Shown here: one piece after another, positions 28,907-37,413 of the stretch | Layout: each line of letters begins with the position of its first letter | How positions within the stretch are numbered: position 1 is the first letter of the stretch | Assembly (NCBI GenBank): GCA_023392635.1 | Contig: JAEVYS010000032.1 | Location: forward strand, 1 to 64,000 | DNA: 64,000 bases | Direction: 5' to 3' | Source of the DNA: Actinomycetes bacterium | Lineage (GTDB): Bacteria; Actinomycetota; Actinomycetes; Propionibacteriales; Propionibacteriaceae | Position numbers and translations under genes: made by a program | Notes under the pieces: model-generated | Told to the model about the DNA's origin: nothing | Databases searched by the model: none | Seen by the model: only the letters and a program-made list of their open reading frames with translations

Positions 28907-30532
28907 ATGAAAATCACGTCACACGCCGCGCGCGCGGCCGTCGGGGTCGCCCTGGCCGTCGCGCTCGCCGGCTGCGCGGGCAACGCCCCGGGAGCATCCA
29001 CGTCGGCCTCGGCATCCGCGGGGGCGACCGCCGGTGGGGACTGGATCCTCGGCACCACCGAAACCGTCACCGCGCTCGATCCCGCGGGCGCCTACGACAT
29101 CGCCTCCTGGAACCTGCAGTACGCGCTGTTCCAGCAGTTGATGGTCATCCCGGCCAACGGCACCAAGGAGGTCCCCGACGCCGCCCAGAGCTGCGACTAC
29201 GGCGACGCCAAGACCATCACCTGCAAGCTGGCGCCGGGCCTGAAGTTCTCCAACGGCCACGACCTCACCTCGTCGGACGTGAAGTTCTCCTTCGAGCGCA
29301 ACCTGAAGATCGCCGACCCCAACGGGGCGTCCGTCCTGCTCGGCAGCATCTCCAACGGTGACCAGAAGGCCCCGGCGCTGGCGGACGGGGCGATCGAGAC
29401 CCCGGACGCCACGACCGTGACCTTCCACCTCAACAAGGCGGACCTGACCTTCATCAAGGTGCTCACCACCGCGGCCGCGTCCATCGTGGACGAGGAGGTC
29501 TTCCCGGCCGACAAGCTGCTGGCCGACGACCAGGTCGTCGGCTCCGGGCCGCTCATGCTGGAGTCGTACGCCAAGGGCGACCAGGCCGTGTTCAAGGCCA
29601 ATCCCGGCTACACCGGAGACCGCAAGGCGCAGTCCGCGCAGGTATTCGTGAAGTACTACAAGGACTCCAGCCCGCTGCGGCAGGCCGCCGAGAACGGCGA
29701 GGTGGACGTCGCGTGGCGCGAGCTCACCCCGACCGACTACTCCGACCTGACCAGCAAGGGAGCGCTGGACGTGATCCAGGGCGACGGCTCCTCGTTCCGC
29801 TACTGGGTGTGGCAGTTCGGCACCGAGGTCGGCAAGCAGAAGGCGATCCGGCAGGCCGCGGCCTACCTGATCGACCGTGAGGCCATCGCGAAGGACTCCT
29901 ACGACGGCACGGTCACCCCGTCCTACTCGATCGTCCCCGCCGGCTTCGCCGGCCACAAGGACTCCTTCAAGGAGGTGTACGGCGCCGCGCCGGACGCCGC
30001 CAAGGCCAAGAAGGTCCTCTCCGACGCCGGCATCTCCACCCCGGTGAAGATCACCCTGGGTTACACCGACACCCACTACGGCCCGAACGCCGTGGACGAG
30101 GCGACCCAGCTGTCCGACCAGCTCAAGGCCTCCGGCCTGTTCGAGCCGAAGGTCGAGCACGCCGAGTGGACCCAGTACCAGACCCTGTACAAGCAGAACG
30201 CCTACGACCTGTTCATCCTCGGCTGGTACCCCGACTTCCTGGACGCCGACAACTACCTGTCCCCGTTCATCGTGGACGGCGGGTTCTTCAAGAACGGCTA
30301 CTCCAACCCGGAGGTCAACAAGCTGGTCGCCCAGCAGCAGGCCGAGACCGACACCGCCAAGCGCGAGGCGATCATCGGCCAGCTGCAGGACATCACCGCC
30401 ACCGACGTGCCGCTGATCCCGTCGTGGAACGGCAAGAACGTGGCGGTGGCGAGCAAGTCGATGAGCGGCGTCAAGGACACCCTCGACGCGACGTACATCT
30501 TCCGGCTCTGGTCCATCTCCAAGAAGGGCTGA
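28907..30532 (+). CDS. ABC transporter substrate-binding lipoprotein, peptide/nickel (family 5) type
   Basis: A 541-residue extracytoplasmic solute-binding protein. The signal peptide ends in a lipobox (LAVALAGC, cysteine at about residue 24), so it is lipid-anchored outside the membrane. The mature protein has the family 5 fold: GTTETVTALDPAGAYD near 50, the LTSSDVKFSFER segment near 120 and YDLFILGWYPDFLDADNYL near 435. It binds oligopeptides or similar ligands for the permease and ATPase genes that follow. An AAGAGGGA stands before the ATG. A small hairpin (30562-30578) separates it from the permeases, which may allow higher expression of the binding protein. Confidence 0.92.
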   Translation: MKITSHAARAAVGVALAVALAGCAGNAPGASTSASASAGATAGGDWILGTTETVTALDPAGAYDIASWNLQYALFQQLMVIPANGTKEVPDAAQSCDYGDAKTITCKLAPGLKFSNGHDLTSSDVKFSFERNLKIADPNGASVLLGSISNGDQKAPALADGAIETPDATTVTFHLNKADLTFIKVLTTAAASIVDEEVFPADKLLADDQVVGSGPLMLESYAKGDQAVFKANPGYTGDRKAQSAQVFVKYYKDSSPLRQAAENGEVDVAWRELTPTDYSDLTSKGALDVIQGDGSSFRYWVWQFGTEVGKQKAIRQAAAYLIDREAIAKDSYDGTVTPSYSIVPAGFAGHKDSFKEVYGAAPDAAKAKKVLSDAGISTPVKITLGYTDTHYGPNAVDEATQLSDQLKASGLFEPKVEHAEWTQYQTLYKQNAYDLFILGWYPDFLDADNYLSPFIVDGGFFKNGYSNPEVNKLVAQQQAETDTAKREAIIGQLQDITATDVPLIPSWNGKNVAVASKSMSGVKDTLDATYIFRLWSISKKG

Positions 30533-30561
30533 TCGCTCCGTCGTACTCCGCCCCGGTCGCT

Positions 30562-30578
30562 CCCTCCGCCCAGGAGGG
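30562..30578 (+). terminator. Intercistronic hairpin, possible attenuator
   Basis: CCCTCC-GCCCA-GGAGGG forms a six-pair stem between the binding-protein and permease genes. No T-run follows, so it would at most partly reduce read-through or stabilise the upstream message. Confidence 0.35.
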
Positions 30579-30622
30579 GGCGCCCGGGACGGGTATGCCC
30601 TAGACAATGAAGGAGGTCGCGG

Positions 30623-31651
30623 GTGTCCCGCGGATCTCTGCCTCGCTACATCCTGGCCCGCATCGGCCTCATCATCCCGATGATGTGGGTGCTGCTCACC
30701 CTCGTGTTCCTGCTGCTGCGTGTCGCTCCCGGTGATCCGGTGAGCGCGGCCGTGGGCGGCAAGCTCGACCCGGCCGTCATCGAGGCGCGCAAGACGGCGC
30801 TGGGCCTCAACCGTCCGATGATCGTGCAGTACTTCGAGTACCTGTGGCAGGTGGCACGGTTCGACTTCGGCCAGACCATCTCCGACAACCGCCCGATCCT
30901 GCTGATCATCCGTGACAACGGCGGCGCGACCCTCACCCTCACCATCGGCGCCTTCCTGATCGCGCTCGGCATCGGCATCCCGCTGGGCCTGGCCGCCGGT
31001 CGGGCCCGTGACTCGATCCGCGACGTCGTGATCCGGATCTTCGGCGTGGTCACGTACGCCGCCCCCATCTTCTTCATCGGCCTGCTGATGCAGATGTTCA
31101 TCGCCCGTCCGCTGGGCCTGCCGACGTCGGGGATCGCGAGCCCACGAACGCAATTCACGGTCGCGACGAAGCCGCTCACGCACATCCTGCTCATCGACGC
31201 CGCGGTCCAGGGCAACCTCGCAGCGCTCGGCGACATCCTGGTGCACCACCTGCTGCCCTGCCTCACGCTCGGGCTGCTGATCTGCGGCGTGTTCATCCGG
31301 CTCGTGCGGGTCAACGTCCTGCAGACGCTGCAGGCCGACTACGTCGAGGCCGCTCGCGCCCGTGGGATCCCGGAGCGCCAGGTGGTGCGCGAGCACGCCT
31401 TCCGCAATGCGCTGGTGCCGGTGGTCACCGTCGTGGGACTCCAGGCCGCGATGCTGCTCGGCGGCGCGGTGCTCACCGAGAACACGTTCAACTGGCCCGG
31501 GTTGGGCACCCAGCTCGTCCACTACATCGAGGCCCGCGACTACATCGGCGTCCAGGGCCTGGTGACGTTCTTCGCCGTCGTCGTGGTGCTGATCAGCCTG
31601 GCCGTGGACATCATCAACGCCTTGATCGACCCGAGGGTGAGGTACTCGTGA
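30623..31651 (+). CDS. ABC transporter permease, DppB type
   Basis: A 342-residue inner-membrane subunit with six to seven helices, the first at about residues 10-30. The DppB-family N-terminal pattern RVAPGDPVSAAVGGK (near 33) is present, and so is the coupling EAA loop EAARARGIPERQVVREHAFR near 240. It pairs with the DppC-type permease to form the channel for the family 5 binding protein. A GTG start follows AGGAGG by six bases. The stop overlaps the next GTG by four bases. Confidence 0.92.
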   Translation: MSRGSLPRYILARIGLIIPMMWVLLTLVFLLLRVAPGDPVSAAVGGKLDPAVIEARKTALGLNRPMIVQYFEYLWQVARFDFGQTISDNRPILLIIRDNGGATLTLTIGAFLIALGIGIPLGLAAGRARDSIRDVVIRIFGVVTYAAPIFFIGLLMQMFIARPLGLPTSGIASPRTQFTVATKPLTHILLIDAAVQGNLAALGDILVHHLLPCLTLGLLICGVFIRLVRVNVLQTLQADYVEAARARGIPERQVVREHAFRNALVPVVTVVGLQAAMLLGGAVLTENTFNWPGLGTQLVHYIEARDYIGVQGLVTFFAVVVVLISLAVDIINALIDPRVRYS

Positions 31652-32589
31652 ACACCCTGTTGGCACCGTTCCGCAACACCACCGGGCTGGCCCGCTGGCT
31701 GCTGGTTTCCGGCCTCCTTCTGGTCGCGCTGTTCGTCATCCTGGCCGTCTTCGCGCCCTTCCTCGCCCCGTACGGCTTCGCCCAGAACTCGGTGGGCGGC
31801 GCGAAGTTCGTGAAGCTGGCCCCGCCCGGCCCGGAGCATCCTTTCGGCACCAACGACCTGTTCTACGACGTGCTCAGCCGGGTGATCTGGGGTGCGCAGA
31901 CCGCCCTGCTGGTGGTGCTGCTCAGCGTGCTGCTGTCCGCACTGATCGGGGTGCCGCTCGGCCTGCTCTCCGGCTACGTCGGCGGCTGGACCGACCGCAC
32001 CCTGGTGCTGATCATGGACGCGCTGTACGCCTTCCCGTCCCTGCTCCTGGCCATCGTGTTCTCGTTCCTGCTGAAGAACGTCCTGCCCAGCGGGGTGGTG
32101 GCGGCGGCGCTGTCGCTGACCGTGATCTACATCCCGCAGTACTTCCGGGTGGTCCGCAACACCGCGGTCAGTGCCAGGGAGGCGACGTACGTCGAGGCCG
32201 CCCGCGCCCTCGGCGCCCCGAACTCGACGATCATGGGCCGCTACCTGTTCAGCAACGTGATCCAGTCGGTGCCCGTCATCGGGACGCTCAACGCCGCCGA
32301 CGCGATCTCGACGCTCGCCGCGCTCGGCTTCCTTGGCCTCGGCATCCAGCCCCAGGACGCCGCCGAATGGGGCTTCGACCTGAGCCGGGCGCTCGACGAC
32401 GCCGCGTCCGGCATCTGGTGGACGGGCCTGTACCCGGGCCTGGCGATCGTGCTGCTGGTGACCGGGCTGACCCTGGTCGGCGAGGGCCTCAACGAGACCG
32501 TGAACCCGACCCTGCGCAAGCGCCGCTTCGCCACGGTCACGCTGCCGCCGCGTGAGCCCGTCGTGCTCGCCGGAGAGGAGGTCGCATGA
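31648..32589 (+). CDS. ABC transporter permease, DppC type
   Basis: A 313-residue inner-membrane permease. It opens with a single helix and the DppC-family periplasmic segment (LAPPGPEHPFGTNDLFYDVL near 50), followed by five helices. The EAA coupling loop reads YVEAARALGAPNSTIMGRYL near 180. A cytoplasmic tail ends in basic residues. It overlaps both neighbours by four bases (GTGA upstream, ATGA downstream), which indicates tightly coupled translation of the permease and ATPase subunits. Confidence 0.92.
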   Translation: MNTLLAPFRNTTGLARWLLVSGLLLVALFVILAVFAPFLAPYGFAQNSVGGAKFVKLAPPGPEHPFGTNDLFYDVLSRVIWGAQTALLVVLLSVLLSALIGVPLGLLSGYVGGWTDRTLVLIMDALYAFPSLLLAIVFSFLLKNVLPSGVVAAALSLTVIYIPQYFRVVRNTAVSAREATYVEAARALGAPNSTIMGRYLFSNVIQSVPVIGTLNAADAISTLAALGFLGLGIQPQDAAEWGFDLSRALDDAASGIWWTGLYPGLAIVLLVTGLTLVGEGLNETVNPTLRKRRFATVTLPPREPVVLAGEEVA

Positions 32590-33626
32590 GCGACACCGTC
32601 ATCGAGGCCACCGACCTGCGCATCTGGTACGGCACCCCACGGGGTCCGGTACGGGCGGTCGACGGGGTGTCCTTCTCGGTCGGACGCGCCGAGATCCTCG
32701 GCCTGGTCGGGGAGTCCGGGTGCGGCAAGTCCACGCTCGGCCGCGGACTCCTCGGGCTCCTTCCCGAGGGGGCGAAGATGGATGGCCACCTGAGGTTCCA
32801 GGGCGAGGACCTGCTCGCGATGACGCCCCGGGAGCGTTTCTCGCGCCGCGGCCGCGACCTGGCGATGATCTTCCAGGAGCCGCTCACCCGCCTGAACCCG
32901 CTGATGCGGATCAGCGAGCACTTCACCGAGACCCTTCGCGTGCACCACCCGAAGATGTCGCCGGGCGACATCGAGACCCGTTCCCTCGACGTGCTCCGGC
33001 TGATCGGCATCCCGCCGTCCCGCTGGCGCGCGTACCCGCACGAGTTCTCCGGCGGCATGCGGCAGCGGCTGATGATCGCGCTGGCGCTCGTCCTGCGTCC
33101 CGCGTTCGTGGTGGCCGACGAGCCGACCACGGCGCTCGACGTGCTGGTGGAGGCACAGATCATCAAGCTGCTGCACGACCTGCGCGAGAACTTCGACACC
33201 TCGCTGCTGCTGATCACCCACAACCTCGGCATCATCGCCGAGGCGTGCGACCGGGTGGCGGTCATGTACGCGGGCAAGATCGTCGAGATCGGTGACGCCC
33301 GGACGGTGTTCGCCGACCCGCAACATCCCTACACCCGCGAGCTGCTGCGCTCGACGATCACCCTGACCACCGACGGACTGCACTCGATCCCCGGCGCACC
33401 GCCCGACCTGGTGTCGCCGCCCACGGGCTGCCACTTCCACCCCAGGTGCCCGGACGCGATGACGATCTGCCCGCTGAAGGAGCCCGCCATGCTCGCCCGC
33501 GGGGGAGGACCGGCACACGTCGGCAGCAACGACGTGGCGTGCTGGGCGGCGAATCCACAGGGGCTTCGTGAGGCAGACCTCGCCCCGCTCGTGCGAGAGG
33601 AGTTGTCCGTTGCCGACGAAGCCTGA
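32586..33626 (+). CDS. ABC transporter ATPase, DppD type
   Basis: A 346-residue cytoplasmic ATPase. Walker A is GESGCGKST near residue 40, the signature is FSGGMRQRLM near 155, and Walker B with the catalytic glutamate is FVVADEPTTALD near 178. The C-terminal oligopeptide-transporter domain contains CHFHPRCPDAMTIC (near 285), whose cysteines are typical of this family and may bind an iron-sulfur cluster. It forms a heterodimer with the DppF-type ATPase. The coding region overlaps the next gene by 17 bases. Confidence 0.93.
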   Translation: MSDTVIEATDLRIWYGTPRGPVRAVDGVSFSVGRAEILGLVGESGCGKSTLGRGLLGLLPEGAKMDGHLRFQGEDLLAMTPRERFSRRGRDLAMIFQEPLTRLNPLMRISEHFTETLRVHHPKMSPGDIETRSLDVLRLIGIPPSRWRAYPHEFSGGMRQRLMIALALVLRPAFVVADEPTTALDVLVEAQIIKLLHDLRENFDTSLLLITHNLGIIAEACDRVAVMYAGKIVEIGDARTVFADPQHPYTRELLRSTITLTTDGLHSIPGAPPDLVSPPTGCHFHPRCPDAMTICPLKEPAMLARGGGPAHVGSNDVACWAANPQGLREADLAPLVREELSVADEA

Positions 33627-34923
33627 CCTCGCACCGGACCCCGTGCTCAAGGTCGAGGACCTCACGATCCACTTCGCGCTGCGGGGCAGCGGGTTCGCCC
33701 GGCTGCTCGGACGCGACACCGGCACCGTCCGCGCGGTCGACGGGGTGAACATCGAGCTGGAGCGCGGTGAGGTGCTCGGGCTGGTCGGCGAATCCGGCAG
33801 CGGCAAGACCACGCTCGGGCGGGCCATGCTCGGCCTGGTGGCCGCCACGGGAGGAAGCATTCGCCACCTTCCCGGCGACGGTTCGCCGGACACCGACATC
33901 GCCGCGCTGCGCGGCAAGGCGCTGCGCAGCCGGCGCACCCGACTGCAGATGGTGTTCCAGGACCCGCACGCCGCGCTCAACCCGTCCATGGACATCGAGA
34001 CCGCGGTCGGTCATCCGCTGGTCATCCACGGACGGGCTTCCGGCGCCGAGCTGCGGGCCAGGGTGGTCGCCGCCCTCGAGCGGGTCGGCCTCTCGCCGGC
34101 CGAGCAGTTCCTCAACAAGTACCCCTCCGACCTGTCGGGCGGCCAGAAGCAGCGGGCAGTGATCGCCCGGGCGATCATCCTCGACCCGGAGGTGCTCATC
34201 GCCGATGAGCCGGTGTCGATGCTCGACATGAGCGTGCGGGCCAAGATCCTGCAGCTCATGCTCGACCTCAAGGACGCCCTCGGCCTCACCTACGTCTACA
34301 TCACCCATGACCTGGCCACGGCCAAGTTCTTCTGCGACCGCGTGGCGATCATGTACCTGGGCAAGGTGGTCGAGATCGGGCCGACGGCCGAGATCTTCGC
34401 CAACCCGCGGCATCCCTACACGCAGGCACTGCTCAAGGCCATCCCGGACGTGGACCCGAACAAGGCGATGCCGCGTGACCTCCCCCGCGGCGAGATCCCG
34501 GACGCCGCCCGTCCGCCCCGCGGGTGCTCGTTCCATCCCCGCTGCCCGCTCGCCCGAGCCGACTGCGGCTGGGAGCCACGCGACCTCAAGGCGCTGGTCG
34601 AGGAGCACTGGACGCGCGTCCCCGTCGCCGACTACGAGCGCGAGCACGCCCTGGTGGGCGGCCTTGCCGATCTCGACCACAGCGAGGTCCGGGCGGTGGT
34701 CAAGCCGCGCGGCGGAACGGTGACGGACGTGGAGGCGATGTTCACCCGGATCCGTTCCGAGAACGCCGGCGAGCCGTTGTGGCAGGGCGTGACGTCCACG
34801 AAGGCGACCGAGGACGGCCTGGTCTTCGAGTTCGCCCACGCCTCGGCCGTGCCCCTGCGCCCCTCCGGACCCACGGAGGTGGCCTGCGTCCTCTACCCGG
34901 ATCCCGGGTCGACCCCGGCATGA
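33610..34923 (+). CDS. ABC transporter ATPase, DppF type, TTG start
   Basis: A 437-residue cytoplasmic ATPase partnering DppD. Walker A is GESGSGKTT near 58, the signature is LSGGQKQRAVIARA near 178 and Walker B is VLIADEPVSMLD near 198. The oligopeptide-type cysteine motif GCSFHPRCPLARADC lies near 300. About 100 extra residues follow it, ending ACVLYPDPGSTPA, so it is longer than usual DppF (about 330). The TTG start was chosen because GAGAGGAG lies seven bases upstream and no ATG or GTG fits; it sits inside the end of the DppD gene. Confidence 0.88.
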   Translation: MPTKPDLAPDPVLKVEDLTIHFALRGSGFARLLGRDTGTVRAVDGVNIELERGEVLGLVGESGSGKTTLGRAMLGLVAATGGSIRHLPGDGSPDTDIAALRGKALRSRRTRLQMVFQDPHAALNPSMDIETAVGHPLVIHGRASGAELRARVVAALERVGLSPAEQFLNKYPSDLSGGQKQRAVIARAIILDPEVLIADEPVSMLDMSVRAKILQLMLDLKDALGLTYVYITHDLATAKFFCDRVAIMYLGKVVEIGPTAEIFANPRHPYTQALLKAIPDVDPNKAMPRDLPRGEIPDAARPPRGCSFHPRCPLARADCGWEPRDLKALVEEHWTRVPVADYEREHALVGGLADLDHSEVRAVVKPRGGTVTDVEAMFTRIRSENAGEPLWQGVTSTKATEDGLVFEFAHASAVPLRPSGPTEVACVLYPDPGSTPA

Positions 34924-34961
34924 CCAGAGCGGCGGGATGACCCGGGGGACACACCCGTCCT

Positions 34962-34977
34962 CCCGGCGCGCGCCGGG
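34962..34977 (+). terminator. GC-rich palindrome ending the dipeptide ABC operon
   Basis: CCCGGCGCGCGCCGGG is a perfect 16-base palindrome 39 bases after the DppF stop codon. It would form a strong hairpin in RNA, though with little loop and no T-run. Probable end of the operon. Confidence 0.45.
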
Positions 34978-35044
34978 ATCCTCCCGGGACGCCGGGGCAT
35001 CGGGCGAGGGGCCGGGGGCTGGGAATTCGTGCAGGGCCCTGCCC

Positions 35045-35056
35045 GGAAGCGCTTCC
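35045..35056. promoter_or_regulatory. LacI-family operator
   Basis: GGAAGCGCTTCC, a perfect 12-base palindrome with the CG-centred core typical of LacI/CcpA family sites, lies 25 bases before the first lacI-type start codon. The identical sequence recurs at 36201-36212. Autoregulation is the simplest reading. Confidence 0.7.
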
Positions 35057-35080
35057 AAGCCGGACTGCTAGGGTCCGCCT

Positions 35081-36112
35081 ATGCAGAGCGACACCAGCAC
35101 GCCGAGCCTCGCCGATGTGGCGCGGATCGCGGGGGTCTCGCTCTCGACGGCGTCCCGCGCCATCAACAATGCGTACGGGGTGTCGCCGGCGACCCGCCGG
35201 AAGGTGCTCGCCGTCGTGGAGGAGCTCGACTTCGTCGCCTCGCCGGACGCTGAGCGCCTCGCCCGGGGTACCACGAGGCGGGTCGCGGTCGTCGTCCCGC
35301 GCCTCGAGCGCTGGTTCTTCGGCGAGATGGTCGCCGGCATCGAGCGGGAGCTGTCCGCGGCGGGCGTCGACGTCCTGCTCTACAACGTGCACAACCTGGA
35401 CGACCGGCGGGAGTTCTTCAGCCGGCTGCCGGCGCGGCGCAAGGTGGACGCCGTGATCGCGATCGCCTTCCCGGTCGATGTCGAGGAGCGGCGACGCCTC
35501 GAGCTCATGGGGGTGGCGATCACCGCAGCCGGGGGCCAGACGGCCGACTACCCGTACGTGTCGATCGACGACTACGCGGCCGGGCGGCAGGCCGTCGACC
35601 ACCTCCTCGACCTCGGCCACACCCGCGTCGCAATGCTCGCCAGCTACGAACGCACCCTCCCCGCACCGAGGGAGAACCTGCGCTCGCGCGCGTACTTCAC
35701 GGCGTTGGCCGAGCGGGGCATCGCCATCGACCACGCCCTGGTGAAGGACATGGAGTGGGGTGCCCGCAACGCCGCCGTCGCCACGACCGAGCTACTCCGG
35801 GCCGAGCCGCCCCCCACCGCGATCTACGCGCACAGCGACGAGCTCGCCCTCGGGGCACTCCACGCTCTCGCCGTGGCCGGGGTCCGCGTGCCCGATGACG
35901 TCTCGGTCGTCGCGATCGACAACAGCCCGCTCGCCGAGGCCCTCGACCTCACCTCCGTGCACCAGCCGGTACGGGAGCAGGGCATGCTCGCGGCCCGGAT
36001 GGTCCTCGACGGCCTGAGCCGCCCCTCCACCTCCAGCCACTCCGTGATCCTGCCCACCCGGGTCGTGGTGCGCGCCAGCACCAGGCAGCACGTGCCCCAC
36101 GCCCGAGGCTGA
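35081..36112 (+). CDS. LacI-family transcriptional regulator
   Basis: A 343-residue repressor. The helix-turn-helix reads SLADVARIAGVSLSTASRAI (residues about 7-26). The hinge near SPDAERLARGTTRRVAVVVP follows, then a periplasmic-binding-protein-like effector domain with FGEMVAGIERELSAAGVD near 85, YVSIDDYAAGRQAVDHLLD near 160 and IYAHSDELALGALHALA near 245. It probably senses a sugar or derivative. Its own operator stands 25 bases upstream, and an identical site precedes the second regulator and the sugar ABC operon downstream, so it may control that importer. Confidence 0.92.
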   Translation: MQSDTSTPSLADVARIAGVSLSTASRAINNAYGVSPATRRKVLAVVEELDFVASPDAERLARGTTRRVAVVVPRLERWFFGEMVAGIERELSAAGVDVLLYNVHNLDDRREFFSRLPARRKVDAVIAIAFPVDVEERRRLELMGVAITAAGGQTADYPYVSIDDYAAGRQAVDHLLDLGHTRVAMLASYERTLPAPRENLRSRAYFTALAERGIAIDHALVKDMEWGARNAAVATTELLRAEPPPTAIYAHSDELALGALHALAVAGVRVPDDVSVVAIDNSPLAEALDLTSVHQPVREQGMLAARMVLDGLSRPSTSSHSVILPTRVVVRASTRQHVPHARG

Positions 36113-36200
36113 AGGCAGGAACCCCGGGCCCGAGGCAGGAACATCTCGCGAGAACCCACCCAGGTCCTTGACGGGCGGTGTGGCCCGGGGGCATCCTTTT

Positions 36201-36212
36201 GGAAGCGCTTCC
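36201..36212. promoter_or_regulatory. LacI-family operator, second copy
   Basis: GGAAGCGCTTCC, identical to the site at 35045-35056, lies 35 bases before the second regulator gene. One LacI protein could bind both sites. Confidence 0.65.
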
Positions 36213-36246
36213 GAAGAAGGCGGCGCGCTCCACTGCAGGGGGTTGC

Positions 36247-37269
36247 ATGGGACGGGTTCGACTCCAGGATGTGGCCGAGGCCTCGGGCGTGTCGATCGCC
36301 ACCGCCTCCATCGTCCTGTCGGGCAACCGTGAGCGGCGCATCTCCCCGTCCACCTGCAGTCGCGTCCGCGCCGCTGCAGCCACCCTCGGCTACACCGCCC
36401 CGCCGGTGCCCCGCACGATGGGCACCATCGGCGTCCTGCTGGACGTCGATGGGGACGACGCCGCGGCGAAAGCGGTTATTGAAGCGATTCACAATGCCGC
36501 TCGACCGATTGCCGCACCCGTGCTTTTCACCCCGGTGCACCGACGCGGGGCTACGCAATTCGGCGCCAAATCCTTGCTCAGGCGCGGGGCGGAATCACTC
36601 GTCTTTGTTAGCAAGCGTTTCCAAACTCTCGCCGGCCTACAGGGAGTGCCCTGGCGTTCGGCATTCATCAATTGCGTACCCGGGCCCGATGTCCACGCGC
36701 CCGGGTCGTGGACGGTCGTGCTGCCCGACCACCGGCAGGTCGCCGAGGGCGTGGCCGAGCGGCTGATCCGCCAGGGACATGTGCGGCTGCTGCTGGGAGG
36801 AGCCGATCCCGGTGACCCGGTCGCCGGGGACTGGGTGAGCGGGGTGCGGACCGAGGCCGCTGCATGGGCGCCCGGCGTCTTCGTCGACGTCGTCGCGGGC
36901 GCTGCCGAGGACGTTCCCGCCCAGGTGGCCCGCGCGCTCACCAAGCCCGCGGACCTGCGTCCCACAGCCGCAATCGCGCTGGGACCGGGCACAGCGAGCG
37001 TGATTCTCGACGTCGCGTCGAGGCTCGGGCTCTCGGTGCCCGACGACCTCCTGCTGCTGACACGGTCCCCGGTCCTGGGCGAGGAGCCCGCTCTCCCGTC
37101 GGCCGCGGGCATCACGACGTCCGCCGCGGTCCTTGCGGACGCGGCGATCGAGGCTCTCTCCACCGCCGCTCCCTGGCGCATCGGGGAGGCCGGTCCGAGG
37201 GTGATCCGGGTGCACCAGCGCGGCGACGCCCGGCGCCCCGGCGGGGTCCCGACGGCGAGATCCGCCTGA
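36247..37269 (+). CDS. Divergent LacI-family transcriptional regulator
   Basis: A 340-residue protein with a good LacI helix-turn-helix (RLQDVAEASGVSIATASIVL, residues about 5-24) but a divergent, short effector domain. The usual dimerisation and ligand motifs are hard to see, and the C-terminus ends in low-complexity RRPGGVPTARSA. Bases 36470-36680 use unusually many A/T-ending codons (GTT ATT GAA, AAT) compared with the rest, while the frame stays open. ATG chosen for the normal N-terminus. It may act with the preceding LacI protein on the sugar importer that follows. Confidence 0.8.
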   Translation: MGRVRLQDVAEASGVSIATASIVLSGNRERRISPSTCSRVRAAAATLGYTAPPVPRTMGTIGVLLDVDGDDAAAKAVIEAIHNAARPIAAPVLFTPVHRRGATQFGAKSLLRRGAESLVFVSKRFQTLAGLQGVPWRSAFINCVPGPDVHAPGSWTVVLPDHRQVAEGVAERLIRQGHVRLLLGGADPGDPVAGDWVSGVRTEAAAWAPGVFVDVVAGAAEDVPAQVARALTKPADLRPTAAIALGPGTASVILDVASRLGLSVPDDLLLLTRSPVLGEEPALPSAAGITTSAAVLADAAIEALSTAAPWRIGEAGPRVIRVHQRGDARRPGGVPTARSA

Positions 37270-37337
37270 CCCAAACCGCATTCTCCCGCCGTGTCGAAGA
37301 GGTTGGTGACGTTTCGATAACGACGGGTTAAGGGGGT

Positions 37338-37351
37338 AGCGCTCAGCGCTT
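37338..37351. promoter_or_regulatory. Possible operator upstream of the sugar ABC operon
   Basis: AGCGCT-C-AGCGCTT, two copies of a six-base palindrome one base apart, lies about 63 bases before the binding-protein gene. It overlaps a possible -35 box (TTGACC at 37350). The AGCGCT core is shared with the two LacI sites upstream, but the flanks differ. Confidence 0.4.
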
Positions 37352-37413
37352 GACCGTCCTAGGTTCACAACAGAATGCCCCATTGGGGGGCCCGTTACAG
37401 AAGTGAGGACTCT

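Noticed and set aside
36611..36622. GCAAGCGTTTCC as a third LacI operator
   Set aside because: It is inside a coding region and differs at two positions from the perfect operator, breaking the symmetry.
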